Below, in pieces: positions 38,144 through 47,177 of a stretch of DNA of 64,000 nt (its first letter is position 1; each line of letters opens with the position of its first letter). A program made the translations under genes and the position numbers. The notes below the pieces were generated by a model. It did no database searches, was not told the origin of the DNA, and saw only the letters and a program-made list of their open reading frames with translations. The DNA is from JBJXHN01 sp046233135 (GTDB lineage: Bacteria > Pseudomonadota > Alphaproteobacteria > Rhodospirillales > Rhodospirillaceae). The stretch covers positions 71,716 through 135,715 of the forward strand of contig JBJXHN010000011.1 in the NCBI GenBank assembly GCA_046233135.1, in the 5' to 3' direction.

Positions 38144-39811
38144 ATGGATAGCGTGACCGCTCGCGAAAGCATGGACTATGATGTGGTCATCGTCGGTGCC
38201 GGTCCCGCTGGACTGGCAGCAGCGATCAGGCTCAAGCAACTCGATCCTTCCATCTCGGTCGTGGTGGTGGAGAAGGGCTCCACGGTTGGCGCTCACATCC
38301 TTTCCGGCGCTGTGATCGACCCGATCGGGATTGACGCCCTGCTCCCCGATTGGCGCGATGACGAGATGCGCCCGCCGATGACGCAAGTGGCGGACGATGC
38401 TTTCAGCTTCCTCACCGCTAACCGCAGCTTCAGGGTGCCGAACATCGTCATTCCTCCCTTGATGAACAATCACGGATGCTTCATCGGCTCGCTGGGCCTC
38501 TTGACCAAGTATATGGCTGCACGGGCCGATGCGCTCGGTGTCGAAATCTACCCCGGCTTCGCAGCGTCCGAATTGCTGTTCAATGAGAGCGGCGCTGTTG
38601 TCGGCATCGCGACTGGCGATATGGGCATCGCCAAAGACGGATCGATCACGGGCCGATTTACCCGCGGGATGGAACTTCGCGGCCGCTATACCTTGCTTGG
38701 TGAAGGTGCGCGCGGGTCGCTCGCCAAAATCGCCATTGCCCGCTTTGGGCTGGATCAAGGACGGGAGCCGCAGAAATTCGGCATCGGCCTGAAAGAGATT
38801 TGGGAGGTTACGGCTGATAAGTTTCGAGCTGGCCGGGTACAGCACACTATGGGATGGCCCCTCGATGATCGAACTGGTGGAGGCTCCTTCCTATATCACT
38901 TCGGAAATAATCTGGTTGCGGTCGGCTTCGTCGTCCATCTCAACTACGAGAATCCGACGCTTTCGCCATTCGATGAGTTTCAGCGGTTCAAGGCTCATCC
39001 GCGCATTCGTGATGTGTTCGACGGCGGGAAGCGCCTGTCCTACGGTGCGCGCGCAATTAGCGGTGGCGGTTGGCAATCCGTCCCGAAGTTGACGTTTCCT
39101 GGAGGCGCCCTGATCGGCTGCGCAGCGGGATTCGTCAACGTGCCCCGTATCAAGGGAAGCCACAATGCGGTGTTCTCCGGAATGCAGGCAGCAGAGTGCC
39201 TGGCTCCTGCACTCGCCCAAGGCCGCGCTCAAGACGAGGTGGTTGAGTTTGAGCAAAGCTGGCGGAGGTCTGTGATCGGTCGTGACCTTCGCCCTGTGCG
39301 CAACGTCAAACCGCTCCTGTCGAAGCTCGGCACGATCCGCGGCATTCTGCTTGCCGGCTTCGATATGTGGGCCAATCAGCTCACCGGGTGGTCGCCATTC
39401 GGTACGCTTAAACATGGAAAGCCAGACCACGAGACCCTTAAGCCGATCAGCGAGATAAGGCCAATCGTATATCCCAAGCCAGATGGTAAGGTCTCGTTCG
39501 ACAAGCTGTCGTCAGTCTTTCTCTCGTCGACCAACCACGAGGAAGATCAGCCGGCGCACCTAAAACTGGCCGATTCCTCTATCCCGATTGGTCGCAATCT
39601 AGCAATCTTCGGCGAACCTGCCCGTCTCTACTGTCCTGCTGGCGTTTATGAAGTTGTCTATAGTGACGACGAAACGAGAGACGATCCACACTTCGTCATC
39701 AATGCGCAGAACTGTGTTCACTGCAAAACCTGCGACATCAAAGACCCGGCTCAAAACATCACATGGACGGCACCGGAGGGCGGCGGCGGCCCGAACTACT
39801 CGGCCTCATAG
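38144..39811 (+). CDS. electron-transfer flavoprotein:ubiquinone oxidoreductase
   Basis: About 555 residues from the ATG at 38144 (GGAG 8 nt upstream; a GTG at 38135 is the alternative). It has an N-terminal FAD site, DVVIVGAGPAGLAAAIRLKQL, the ETF-QO segment SLGLLTKYMAARADALGVEIYPGFAA, and the C-terminal 4Fe-4S ligands in NCVHCKTCDIKDPAQNITW. ETF-QO passes electrons from ETF to ubiquinone at the inner membrane. No ETF alpha/beta genes lie nearby, so it would rely on host ETF or another donor. Confidence 0.93.
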   Translation: MDSVTARESMDYDVVIVGAGPAGLAAAIRLKQLDPSISVVVVEKGSTVGAHILSGAVIDPIGIDALLPDWRDDEMRPPMTQVADDAFSFLTANRSFRVPNIVIPPLMNNHGCFIGSLGLLTKYMAARADALGVEIYPGFAASELLFNESGAVVGIATGDMGIAKDGSITGRFTRGMELRGRYTLLGEGARGSLAKIAIARFGLDQGREPQKFGIGLKEIWEVTADKFRAGRVQHTMGWPLDDRTGGGSFLYHFGNNLVAVGFVVHLNYENPTLSPFDEFQRFKAHPRIRDVFDGGKRLSYGARAISGGGWQSVPKLTFPGGALIGCAAGFVNVPRIKGSHNAVFSGMQAAECLAPALAQGRAQDEVVEFEQSWRRSVIGRDLRPVRNVKPLLSKLGTIRGILLAGFDMWANQLTGWSPFGTLKHGKPDHETLKPISEIRPIVYPKPDGKVSFDKLSSVFLSSTNHEEDQPAHLKLADSSIPIGRNLAIFGEPARLYCPAGVYEVVYSDDETRDDPHFVINAQNCVHCKTCDIKDPAQNITWTAPEGGGGPNYSAS

Positions 39812-39865
39812 GGCTGATCTGAAAGACTGAACTTTTTGAACTCAAGTAATGATAGGCCGTAGAAA

Positions 39866-41119
39866 ATGTCGCAGCAGCGTGTTGACATCATTGGCGGCGG
39901 GCTTGCGGGCTTGCTGGCAGCAATCGAGTTGTCGAGGGAAGGTATAGAGGTTGCCGTGTTGGAGGCGGCAAGCGAATTTGGCGGCCGGGCTCGAACTCGG
40001 AATGTCGATGGCTTCCTGTTCAACAGAGGCCCTCATGCGCTGTACTGTAATGGCGCATTGAAACGGGAGCTTGACAGGCTAGGTATTCCTTACACAGGCG
40101 GCCGCTCTCTATCTGGCGCACCGCAAGCAATCGCCGCAGGCAAGCTTCATCATCTTCCGACAACATTGGGGTCAATCGTAAGGACGTCGCTCTTCGGTGT
40201 CCGCGATAAGATATCATTCACGCGCATCTTCAAGACGGTCATGGATGGCGCAACCGGCTCCGGGTCATTCGCAGAGTGGTTGGACGACCAGCGTGTGTCT
40301 CCAGTCGTTCATTCTGCCGTCGAGGCGATGGGACGGCTCTCAAGCTATGCTAACGGCTCTGCCGATATTTCGGCCCGCGCCCTACTGGATCAGATTCGCC
40401 TCACGACAGGGGGAACAATATATGTCGATGGAGGATGGATCAGTCTGGTGAATGGCCTGGTCGATACCGCAAGAGGCCTTGGAGTCGAACTCAACGACAA
40501 GGCGTCGGTCGCCACGGTGAGGTGCGATGCGGGACGCCTTGATGTGGTCATGGGTAATGGGCAGGATCGGAAGCCGGATGCAGTGGTAATGGCGGTCGGG
40601 CCGCAAGACGCTACGGCATTGGCGCCGGAAATTGCCTCTCTGGCGGAGGAAGCTCGGGAAGCCTTCGCTGTGCGCGCGAACACCCTTGATCTCGGGCTCC
40701 AGCGGCTGCCGCCCAAGGCGAATGACTTCGCGCTAGGAATCGACGTTCCATTTTATCTTTCGGTGCATTCGGGCTCGGCAAGGCTCACGCCCGAGGGTGG
40801 GGCACTCGTCCATATCGCAAAATATCTACCAATCGGCGAAAGACCTGCGAAGAATGTAGTCGAAGAACTAGAGGGGGTGGCCGACCTCGCGATGCCTGGT
40901 TGGCGCGAATTGGAAGTCACGCGGCAGACCTTGCGCGGGATGGTCGTGTCAAATGGGCTACCTCGCGCGCATCGGCCACGGGCCGATGTAAAGGTCGCAG
41001 ATGCTCCCGGTTTGTTTCTTGCAGGCGATTGGGTCGGCGAAGAAGGCATGATCGGGGACGCATCTGCTGCGAGCGCCATCAAAGCAGCACAGTCCGTGCG
41101 CGAGTGGCTGGCTCGATAG
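39866..41119 (+). CDS. FAD-dependent oxidoreductase, phytoene-desaturase/amine-oxidase-like
   Basis: The 417-residue protein has an N-terminal dinucleotide site, VDIIGGGLAGLLAAIELSREG, and the GGRART motif of the amine-oxidase/phytoene-desaturase superfamily. The closing FAD contact is GLFLAGDWVGEEGMIGDASAASA. Substrate unknown; no carotenoid genes accompany it. It starts 54 bp after ETF-QO in the same direction. Confidence 0.82.
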   Translation: MSQQRVDIIGGGLAGLLAAIELSREGIEVAVLEAASEFGGRARTRNVDGFLFNRGPHALYCNGALKRELDRLGIPYTGGRSLSGAPQAIAAGKLHHLPTTLGSIVRTSLFGVRDKISFTRIFKTVMDGATGSGSFAEWLDDQRVSPVVHSAVEAMGRLSSYANGSADISARALLDQIRLTTGGTIYVDGGWISLVNGLVDTARGLGVELNDKASVATVRCDAGRLDVVMGNGQDRKPDAVVMAVGPQDATALAPEIASLAEEAREAFAVRANTLDLGLQRLPPKANDFALGIDVPFYLSVHSGSARLTPEGGALVHIAKYLPIGERPAKNVVEELEGVADLAMPGWRELEVTRQTLRGMVVSNGLPRAHRPRADVKVADAPGLFLAGDWVGEEGMIGDASAASAIKAAQSVREWLAR

Positions 41120-41274
41120 AGCCGGCCCCCAATTCCAAACGTACAGAGGCCTGCTGGTCCCGTTCCATGCCGATCTCACACGATTGGCATGCGACGGGAC
41201 TTGGCCGTTCTGCCACGCGCCCTGATCAGCCCCTTCCGTGTCGTCGTTATTGAAGAGAAGCTTCTCTTGCGAAT

Positions 41275-41305
41275 CATAACGGTGACTATTATAGTCTCCG
41301 TTATG
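41275..41305. promoter_or_regulatory. 31-bp near-perfect palindrome over the Rrf2 start codon
   Basis: CATAACGG-T-GACTAT is mirrored with a single mismatch in each arm, and the right arm ends in the ATG of the Rrf2 gene. This is the position of an autorepressor operator. A separate perfect 16-bp palindrome AAGAGAAG/CTTCTCTT lies just upstream at 41253-41268. Confidence 0.75.
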
Positions 41306-41872
41306 GCTTACATTGGAACCGGCGTTGAATACGCTTTGCATTGTCTTACCTGGATCGCCGGCCCGCTCGAACGGCCGCCGAGCAGCCGTGACCTCGCGGA
41401 GATGCAGGGCGTCCCGCCCGCATTCCTGAAGAAAATATTCCCGAAGCTGGAAAAAGCCGGGATCGTTGAAGCCACAGGCGGTATCCGAGGTGGCTACCGT
41501 CTCGCTCGCCCGCCAGAACAAATCAGCGTCCTCGACGTGGTGGACGCCGTTGAAGGGTCGAAGCCGCTATTCGACTGCCAAGAGATCCGAGGCCGTTGCG
41601 CTCTGTTCGATGGCAAGCCGCCAGAGTGGTCCACGCGAGGCGTCTGCGGCATCCATGCTGTGATGATCCGCGCCGAGAAGGTCCTTCGCAATGAATTGGC
41701 GAAGACCAGCCTTGCCGACTTGATGGGCGCGATCGTCAACAAAATCCAACCTCCCGATTTTGCCAGCCAGGTCCACGATTGGTTCGAGGGCCGACAAACC
41801 GCGCGTGAAGACGCGCGGGTCTCAGGAATGCGCACTCGCGCAGCAACCCGCACCGACCGGGGCAATGCATAG
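41303..41872 (+). CDS. Rrf2-family regulator (iron-sulfur type)
   Basis: From the ATG at 41303 the product is 189 residues; the longer upstream frame lacks a start with a ribosome site. The winged helix reads AYIGTGVEYALHCLTWIAG, SSRDLAEMQGVPPAFLKKIFPKLEKAGIV and TGGIRGGYRLAR. Three cysteines (FDCQEIRGRC and GVCGIHAV) fit Rrf2 cluster ligands. The palindrome over its start suggests autoregulation, with the FAD oxidoreductase downstream as the likely target. Confidence 0.85.
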   Translation: MAYIGTGVEYALHCLTWIAGPLERPPSSRDLAEMQGVPPAFLKKIFPKLEKAGIVEATGGIRGGYRLARPPEQISVLDVVDAVEGSKPLFDCQEIRGRCALFDGKPPEWSTRGVCGIHAVMIRAEKVLRNELAKTSLADLMGAIVNKIQPPDFASQVHDWFEGRQTAREDARVSGMRTRAATRTDRGNA

Positions 41873-41918
41873 CGGTTCCAGCCGCGCACCGTTCGGGCTT
41901 TCAAGGAGTAGTGTTCGT

Positions 41919-43133
41919 ATGAAGAGAATTTTGATTGTCGGTGCCGGTTTCGCCGGCATGTGGAGTGCGTTGTCGGCGGCGCGGCGTTTGGAACAGCAGG
42001 GCGTTGGGGCGAACGAAATTGAGATTACGGTCGTTGCGCCGCGTGCATCGCTGGACTCTCGACCTCGCCTTTACGAAGCGAATGCCGCCAAAATGACGAC
42101 ACCGCTCGGTCCGCTATTTGAAGTGGTCGGGGTAAAGTTCGTGGCGGGCACCGTCGATGCGATCGAAACGGCGAGCAAAACAGTCAGCGTTGTCGATATG
42201 CAGGGACATCGGACGGAAATCGCTTATGATCGTCTGATCCTTGCCGCCGGTAGCCGCCTCGTTCGCCCAAAAATTCCTGGGCTGGCGGATTTCACGTTCA
42301 GCATTGACCAACTCGATGAAGCGGCCCAATTTGAGGCCCATCTTCACAGCCTCGCAGACCGGCCCGATAGTGAAGCGCGGAACACCGCCATCGTTATCGG
42401 CGGCGGCTTTACCGGCATTGAGATCGCGGCCGAGTTGCCAGCCAGAATGCGCTCGATCCTTGGCGATGACGCACAGGTGCGGGTCATCGTGATCGAGCAA
42501 GCGGATGCGATCGGTCCAGAGCTTGGCGCAACACCACGTCCTATCATCACCGAGGCACTGCAATCGCAGGGTGTTGAATTTATGCTTGGCACGTCCGTTA
42601 CGGAAATCGACGCTGGCGGTGTCCGCACGACAGATGGAACGCGGATTGAGAGTCATTCAGTGCTGTGGACGGGCGGGATGCGGGCGAACCAGCTTACGGG
42701 CCTTCTGCCCGGAGAGCGTGACTCCGTGGGTCGACTTCGGGTTGACCGCGACTTGCGCCTGCCGGAAGCACCGGAGGTCTTCGCTGCCGGCGATACCGCT
42801 TATGCGGCCACGGATGACGCCGGCAATCATGCGATGATGTCTTGCCAGCACGCGCTCATGCTTGGGCGGTTTGCCGGGAACAATGCCGCGGCGGATCTGA
42901 TCGGCGCCGAACTGTTGCCTTATACGCAGGAACGCTATGCCACCTGCCTCGACCTCGGCCCGTGGGGATCGGTCGTGACGGAGGGCTGGGATCGACAAAT
43001 CCAGCTCGTCGGTTCCGATGCGAAACAGATGAAGATGTATATCAACTCGACTGTTATTGCGCCCCCGCCGCCGATCCGCGACCAGGCGCTCGCCGCTGCT
43101 GACCCGCTGATGAAGCTCAGTACCGCAGTTTAA
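41919..43133 (+). CDS. NAD(P)/FAD-dependent oxidoreductase (type II NADH dehydrogenase-like)
   Basis: The 404-residue protein has the two-dinucleotide fold: KRILIVGAGFAGMWSALSAARR (FAD), AIVIGGGFTGIEIAAEL near 170 (NADH), and EVFAAGDTAY near 290 (FAD closure). It is close in layout to NDH-2/Ndh-like quinone reductases. AAGGAG lies 10 nt upstream. It is probably co-transcribed with the Rrf2 gene 46 bp before it, and is followed by a hairpin at 43141. Confidence 0.85.
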   Translation: MKRILIVGAGFAGMWSALSAARRLEQQGVGANEIEITVVAPRASLDSRPRLYEANAAKMTTPLGPLFEVVGVKFVAGTVDAIETASKTVSVVDMQGHRTEIAYDRLILAAGSRLVRPKIPGLADFTFSIDQLDEAAQFEAHLHSLADRPDSEARNTAIVIGGGFTGIEIAAELPARMRSILGDDAQVRVIVIEQADAIGPELGATPRPIITEALQSQGVEFMLGTSVTEIDAGGVRTTDGTRIESHSVLWTGGMRANQLTGLLPGERDSVGRLRVDRDLRLPEAPEVFAAGDTAYAATDDAGNHAMMSCQHALMLGRFAGNNAAADLIGAELLPYTQERYATCLDLGPWGSVVTEGWDRQIQLVGSDAKQMKMYINSTVIAPPPPIRDQALAAADPLMKLSTAV

Positions 43134-43140
43134 CGAAAAT

Positions 43141-43171
43141 TGGGGCACGGCCACGTAACGGCGGTGCCCCA
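43141..43171 (+). terminator. 8-bp GC hairpin after the oxidoreductase
   Basis: TGGGGCAC (43141-43148) pairs with GTGCCCCA (43164-43171). No T run follows, so termination strength is uncertain. Confidence 0.5.
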
Positions 43172-43192
43172 GGTCTGCGGATAGGATAGCTC

Positions 43193-44698
43193 ATGCAGCT
43201 CGATACGCCCTGGAAGACGGCGGAACTGACGGTTGACCGCGCGGGCCCTGAAACGCTCGTCGATCAGATCGCGCGCCACATTGAGGTTGCGATTACGGAA
43301 GGCTCACTTCCTGCAGGCGCGCGTGTCCCTTCCTGGCGTGATCTCGCGGCTCAACTCGGCGTTGCTCGTGGAACGGTCAGAGCTGCCTATGAAAAGCTTA
43401 TTGATCGGGGATTGCTCAGCGCAGCCGGATCGGCTGGAACTCGCGTCGTCGATCAGTTGCCGGTGAAGCCATTTAAGATGGTGCCCGAAGAATTGATCTC
43501 GGAAGACCTGCTGCCGGAGGATGTCCACTTTCGATCAACGAATGCGCAGGTCTTTCAAATGGGAATTCCTGCCCACGATGCTTTTCCGGCGACTTTATGG
43601 GCGCGCTTACATCGCCAAGCGGTGCAGTCGACATCGCTACATACGGGCTACAGCGATCCCCGTGGTCTTCCAGAGCTTCGATCGGCAATTGCAGCGCATG
43701 TCGCAATTGCACGCGGAATTGAGTGCTCGCCTGAGCAGATCATTGTCACCACCAGTTATCGTGAAGGGCTAGGGCTTGCGCTTCGCGCCATCGCTGCCAC
43801 GGGAGGACAAGCGTGGGTCGAAGATCCCGGCTATCCCATCTCACGTTTTGCCTTGGAACTATGCGGTATGCATCCTGTCGCGGTGCCAGTGGATAGCGAT
43901 GGCCTTATTGTAGAGCGAGGGCGTGAATTGGCGCCGAGGGCTACTCTGGCGATTGTCACGCCAGGCCAGCAAGCACCAAGTGGTGTAGCACTTGCGGAGC
44001 ATCGGCGAAATGAGTTGCTACAATGGGCTGCCGCGAGCCGTGCCTGGATAATCGAAGATGACTATCTCGCCGAGCTACACCTTGCGGGCCGATCGCCAAA
44101 TGCACTGGCTTCCGGCGCAGGGGCAGAGCGCGTCATCCATCTGGGTACGTTCAGCAAGACAATCGCGCCCATGATTGGCGTAGGCTTTATTGTTGCGCCT
44201 CCACCCTTGGCTCGTCGGCTTATCAATGTCGCGACCTGGTTGACGGCCCCTCCCAATGCCGCCCTGCAACTTGCACTCGCTACTTTCCTACGCGATGGGC
44301 ATTACTTGCGTCATCTCCGGCGAATGCGGCGCCTCTACGGACAGAGGAGGCAATGCTTAGTGGAGAATTTGGCAAGGTTGGGTGTCGATTCTGCGATTCC
44401 CGCTGCCCTGTCTGTTCTAATTCCGCTGCCCGATGGCTTTGATGACCAGCGCTTAGCCCTCGATGCGCAAACCGTTAATCTCGGGCCTGCTCCGCTATCC
44501 GTATGGTTTTCTGGTGCATCCCAAGCCCGTTCGGGCTTGCTTCTCGGTGTTGCCAACGTACTCGAACGCAAGATTGAGCAGGATTGCCGCCGACTTTTAG
44601 CGATGTTGGACGGTCCCTTGAAGCGTGGTCCCAGTTCGGCAGCGCGGTTCACCGACTTTGCCCTGGCGAATGAGCTTCGTGGCGGCTCGATACTTTGA
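43193..44698 (+). CDS. MocR-type regulator (GntR HTH fused to PLP-dependent aminotransferase fold)
   Basis: The 501-residue protein has an N-terminal GntR winged helix (GSLPAGARVPSWRDLAAQLGVARGTVRAAYEKLIDRGLL, residues about 38-75). A fold-type I aminotransferase domain follows, with DDYLAELH near 283 and the PLP-lysine segment LGTFSKTIAPMIGVGF near 315. MocR proteins such as PdxR and GabR bind PLP adducts and control a neighbouring operon. The likely target is unclear; the membrane protein gene follows 14 bp later. Confidence 0.9.
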   Translation: MQLDTPWKTAELTVDRAGPETLVDQIARHIEVAITEGSLPAGARVPSWRDLAAQLGVARGTVRAAYEKLIDRGLLSAAGSAGTRVVDQLPVKPFKMVPEELISEDLLPEDVHFRSTNAQVFQMGIPAHDAFPATLWARLHRQAVQSTSLHTGYSDPRGLPELRSAIAAHVAIARGIECSPEQIIVTTSYREGLGLALRAIAATGGQAWVEDPGYPISRFALELCGMHPVAVPVDSDGLIVERGRELAPRATLAIVTPGQQAPSGVALAEHRRNELLQWAAASRAWIIEDDYLAELHLAGRSPNALASGAGAERVIHLGTFSKTIAPMIGVGFIVAPPPLARRLINVATWLTAPPNAALQLALATFLRDGHYLRHLRRMRRLYGQRRQCLVENLARLGVDSAIPAALSVLIPLPDGFDDQRLALDAQTVNLGPAPLSVWFSGASQARSGLLLGVANVLERKIEQDCRRLLAMLDGPLKRGPSSAARFTDFALANELRGGSIL

Positions 44699-44712
44699 AG
44701 GAAAGAGAACGT

Positions 44713-45744
44713 ATGTCGGTATTCAGTCAGGATACGGATCAACTCATGGTGCCATACTCCCGAATGCAGGGGTTGATCCGATACGTCCCTGTATTGGCCG
44801 CCAGCATCTACCCGTTTCTTCTCCGTGCGTTTCATTTTCTGGTTGGCCCGCCGGCCTCACACGTCACGACACCGCAACTCATGGGTGCTGCGGTCTTCTT
44901 GATGGCGGCGTTTCTCGTTCCGATGCTGGGCATGGCCTGCGCGATGATACCAAGGCAGGAAGTCGGCACGAGGAGGCTCGCATATGCGAGCGTAGCGGCA
45001 CCGACATTGTATGTCTTCCTGGGCGTTGTCCAAACGCTGGCAGGCAGCCCGATACCTGATGAATTGGTCTGGGTTCTGCTCTGGTTCGGAGCGGGAGTTT
45101 GGCTGGCTACCACCCGTCCAGCCGCTCGGGCCGAAACGCAGAATCCCGATCTCGGTCGCTGGCGGGTGGCACATGGCATCGCCGGATCGATCGTCCTGAT
45201 CTATGTTCTGTTTCACATCGCCAACCACCTCTTCGGCCTGCTTGGCCCCGAGGCGCACGCCGTGGTCATGGATATAGGCCGCCATGTCTACCGTGCGCCA
45301 ATAATCGAACCCCTTCTGATGCTCGCCTTTTTGTTCCAGGTTGCAAGCGGACTTTATCTGGCGTGGCGTTGGAGTACTGTCGATGTTGACTTCTATCGTC
45401 TGATGCAGCTTGCCTCGGGCGTTTACCTGTCGGTTTTCGTGCTGGGGCACATGAACTCCGTCTTCATTTATGCGCGCGCCTATTTGGAAATTCCGACCGA
45501 CTGGGCGTTCGCCACAGGAGCCCCTACCGGCATTATTCATGACGCTTGGAACATCCGGCTGCTACCGCACTATACGCTCGGCGTGTTCTTCGTAATGACG
45601 CATCTGGCCTCTGGCCTCCGTGGAGTTCTGATCGCCCATGGCACCGCTCGGTCTACAGCAAATCGCCTATGGGCGGCTGGCACCGTGGCAAGCGCCGCCA
45701 TAGCTATATTGATTATCGCAGGTATGTGCGGCCTGAGAGTTTGA
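44713..45744 (+). CDS. polytopic membrane protein, cytochrome b-like
   Basis: From the ATG at 44713 (GAAGGAAAG upstream) the product is 343 residues with about eight hydrophobic helices. Histidines at regular places (VAHGIAGSIVLIYVLFHIANHLFGL, VLGHMNSVF, LLPHYTLGVFFVMTHLASGLRG) recall the haem-ligating helices of succinate dehydrogenase/cytochrome b subunits. No partner flavoprotein of that complex is adjacent. Haem binding is inference. Confidence 0.7.
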   Translation: MSVFSQDTDQLMVPYSRMQGLIRYVPVLAASIYPFLLRAFHFLVGPPASHVTTPQLMGAAVFLMAAFLVPMLGMACAMIPRQEVGTRRLAYASVAAPTLYVFLGVVQTLAGSPIPDELVWVLLWFGAGVWLATTRPAARAETQNPDLGRWRVAHGIAGSIVLIYVLFHIANHLFGLLGPEAHAVVMDIGRHVYRAPIIEPLLMLAFLFQVASGLYLAWRWSTVDVDFYRLMQLASGVYLSVFVLGHMNSVFIYARAYLEIPTDWAFATGAPTGIIHDAWNIRLLPHYTLGVFFVMTHLASGLRGVLIAHGTARSTANRLWAAGTVASAAIAILIIAGMCGLRV

Positions 45745-46056
45745 CGACGCTGGCCATTCATAGCTGGCAAATCATCATCGGAATGGTGGTGCGGTCGCCG
45801 GTGTTGGCGATACCGTCCCTCACGGTCGCAACCAATTGTTAAAACCGTGCGGCAGTCTGGCGCCTGCGTGCGCCCATGCTTCGACAGTTTGCCGAGGTCT
45901 GGGCATGGTACAGCCATTATTTGGAAAATTGATCCTGATCGAGCCGTTCGCAACGGCATAGCTTTCCCAAACTGTGGAACGGACAAGTGTGCGTCTCGAC
46001 GCGCCGTGTGTGGCGGAGAAAGCTATGGAGATAGGGGTGTTTCTGGCCGGGGCTAA
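45745..46056. other. 312-bp gap at the right cargo boundary
   Basis: No gene is visible. It includes a degenerate stretch with repeated GGTGTTGGCG/GGTCGC motifs and no clear inverted repeat or IS end. It marks the change from cargo to transfer backbone. Confidence 0.35.
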
Positions 46057-46059
46057 GTG

Positions 46060-47013
46060 ATGCGGCGGCGTTCCGCACCGATGATCGACCGCCAACGGGG
46101 AATGCCGATTGCGCTCGGCTCGCGAATTCCTCTCACGTCTCTCATCCAGGCGCTGGCCGTTGCCGAGCATCTGAGCTTCTACCGCGCCGCCAATGCCCTC
46201 GGCGTCAGCCAGTCGAGCGTCAGCGCCCGAATAAAGGCGCTGGAGGAGGACCTTGGCATTCTCCTGTTCGAGCGCAACACACGAGGCGTCCGGCTCACTG
46301 AAGCCGGACGCCTCTTTGTTGAACGGGTATCAGCCGGCGTCGATCACCTCGACTATGCTGTAAAGTCTGCCGGCATGGCGGCCCTGGGAGAGTGCGGCCG
46401 TCTGCGCATAGGCGTCCACGGCCTGATCCCCCATAGTTTCCTCGCCAAGCTGATCGGCCGATTCCGCGAGACCTATCCCGGTATGGAAATCGATATCGCC
46501 GAGAGCACGGCGCGGGAGGCGATCGCCCAATTGCGGGCCGATCAACTCGACATCGCATTCGTGGTTGGTAATCATGACCCACCGGGTTGCCACTCCCGGC
46601 GCATTTGGACCGAGCCGCTTGTCGTGGCCATGCCGGATCGAAATCCGCTTGCCGCGCGGGAGCGTATCACCTGGGCCGAACTGGCTGATGAGACCTTTCT
46701 CATCCGGCCCGGTGGTCCCGGACCGCAGGTTTACGACCATATCCTTATCCGGTTATCGGGTCGGTTGTCGGCACCGTCGTTCCTGCGCGTTAGTGTCGAA
46801 CGGGCTTCGCTGCTTTCCATGGTGGGGCAGGGCTTCGGCGTCACTTTGCTCGGAGAAGCGTCAAGCCTGTCACCCGTAGCTGGCGTGGGCTTCCTGCCAA
46901 TCGCAGACGAGCCAGAACCTATTGTGTTCTCAGCCGTGTGGTCGCCATTCAATCGAAGCACCGCCCTCCGAAACTTGCTCGATCTTGCCGACGAGATGAG
47001 GCGATCACTCTAA
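46060..47013 (+). CDS. LysR-family regulator
   Basis: The 317-residue protein has an N-terminal HTH (LTSLIQALAVAEHLSFYRAANALGVSQSSVSARIKALEEDLG) and a substrate-binding domain starting LRIGVHGLIPHSFLAKLIGRF. It lies 164 bp upstream of traG in the same direction. A LysR gene is often found at this place in related elements, as far as I recall, so it may be a backbone gene. The effector is unknown. A GTG at 46057 is an alternative start. Confidence 0.9.
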   Translation: MRRRSAPMIDRQRGMPIALGSRIPLTSLIQALAVAEHLSFYRAANALGVSQSSVSARIKALEEDLGILLFERNTRGVRLTEAGRLFVERVSAGVDHLDYAVKSAGMAALGECGRLRIGVHGLIPHSFLAKLIGRFRETYPGMEIDIAESTAREAIAQLRADQLDIAFVVGNHDPPGCHSRRIWTEPLVVAMPDRNPLAARERITWAELADETFLIRPGGPGPQVYDHILIRLSGRLSAPSFLRVSVERASLLSMVGQGFGVTLLGEASSLSPVAGVGFLPIADEPEPIVFSAVWSPFNRSTALRNLLDLADEMRRSL

Positions 47014-47177
47014 GCCGTTTAATCCTCCACGCCCGAGACGACCCCCAAGCACCATCGTGACCATCCTATTTGCCGCAGTTCCTATCCGTCCGCCCCCCGA
47101 CCTCATAATACCTGTTGCACCTTCCGAAAACGCCCATTCTCTGATCGGCTCCGTCTCTTTTGCCGATTGGAGTCTAT

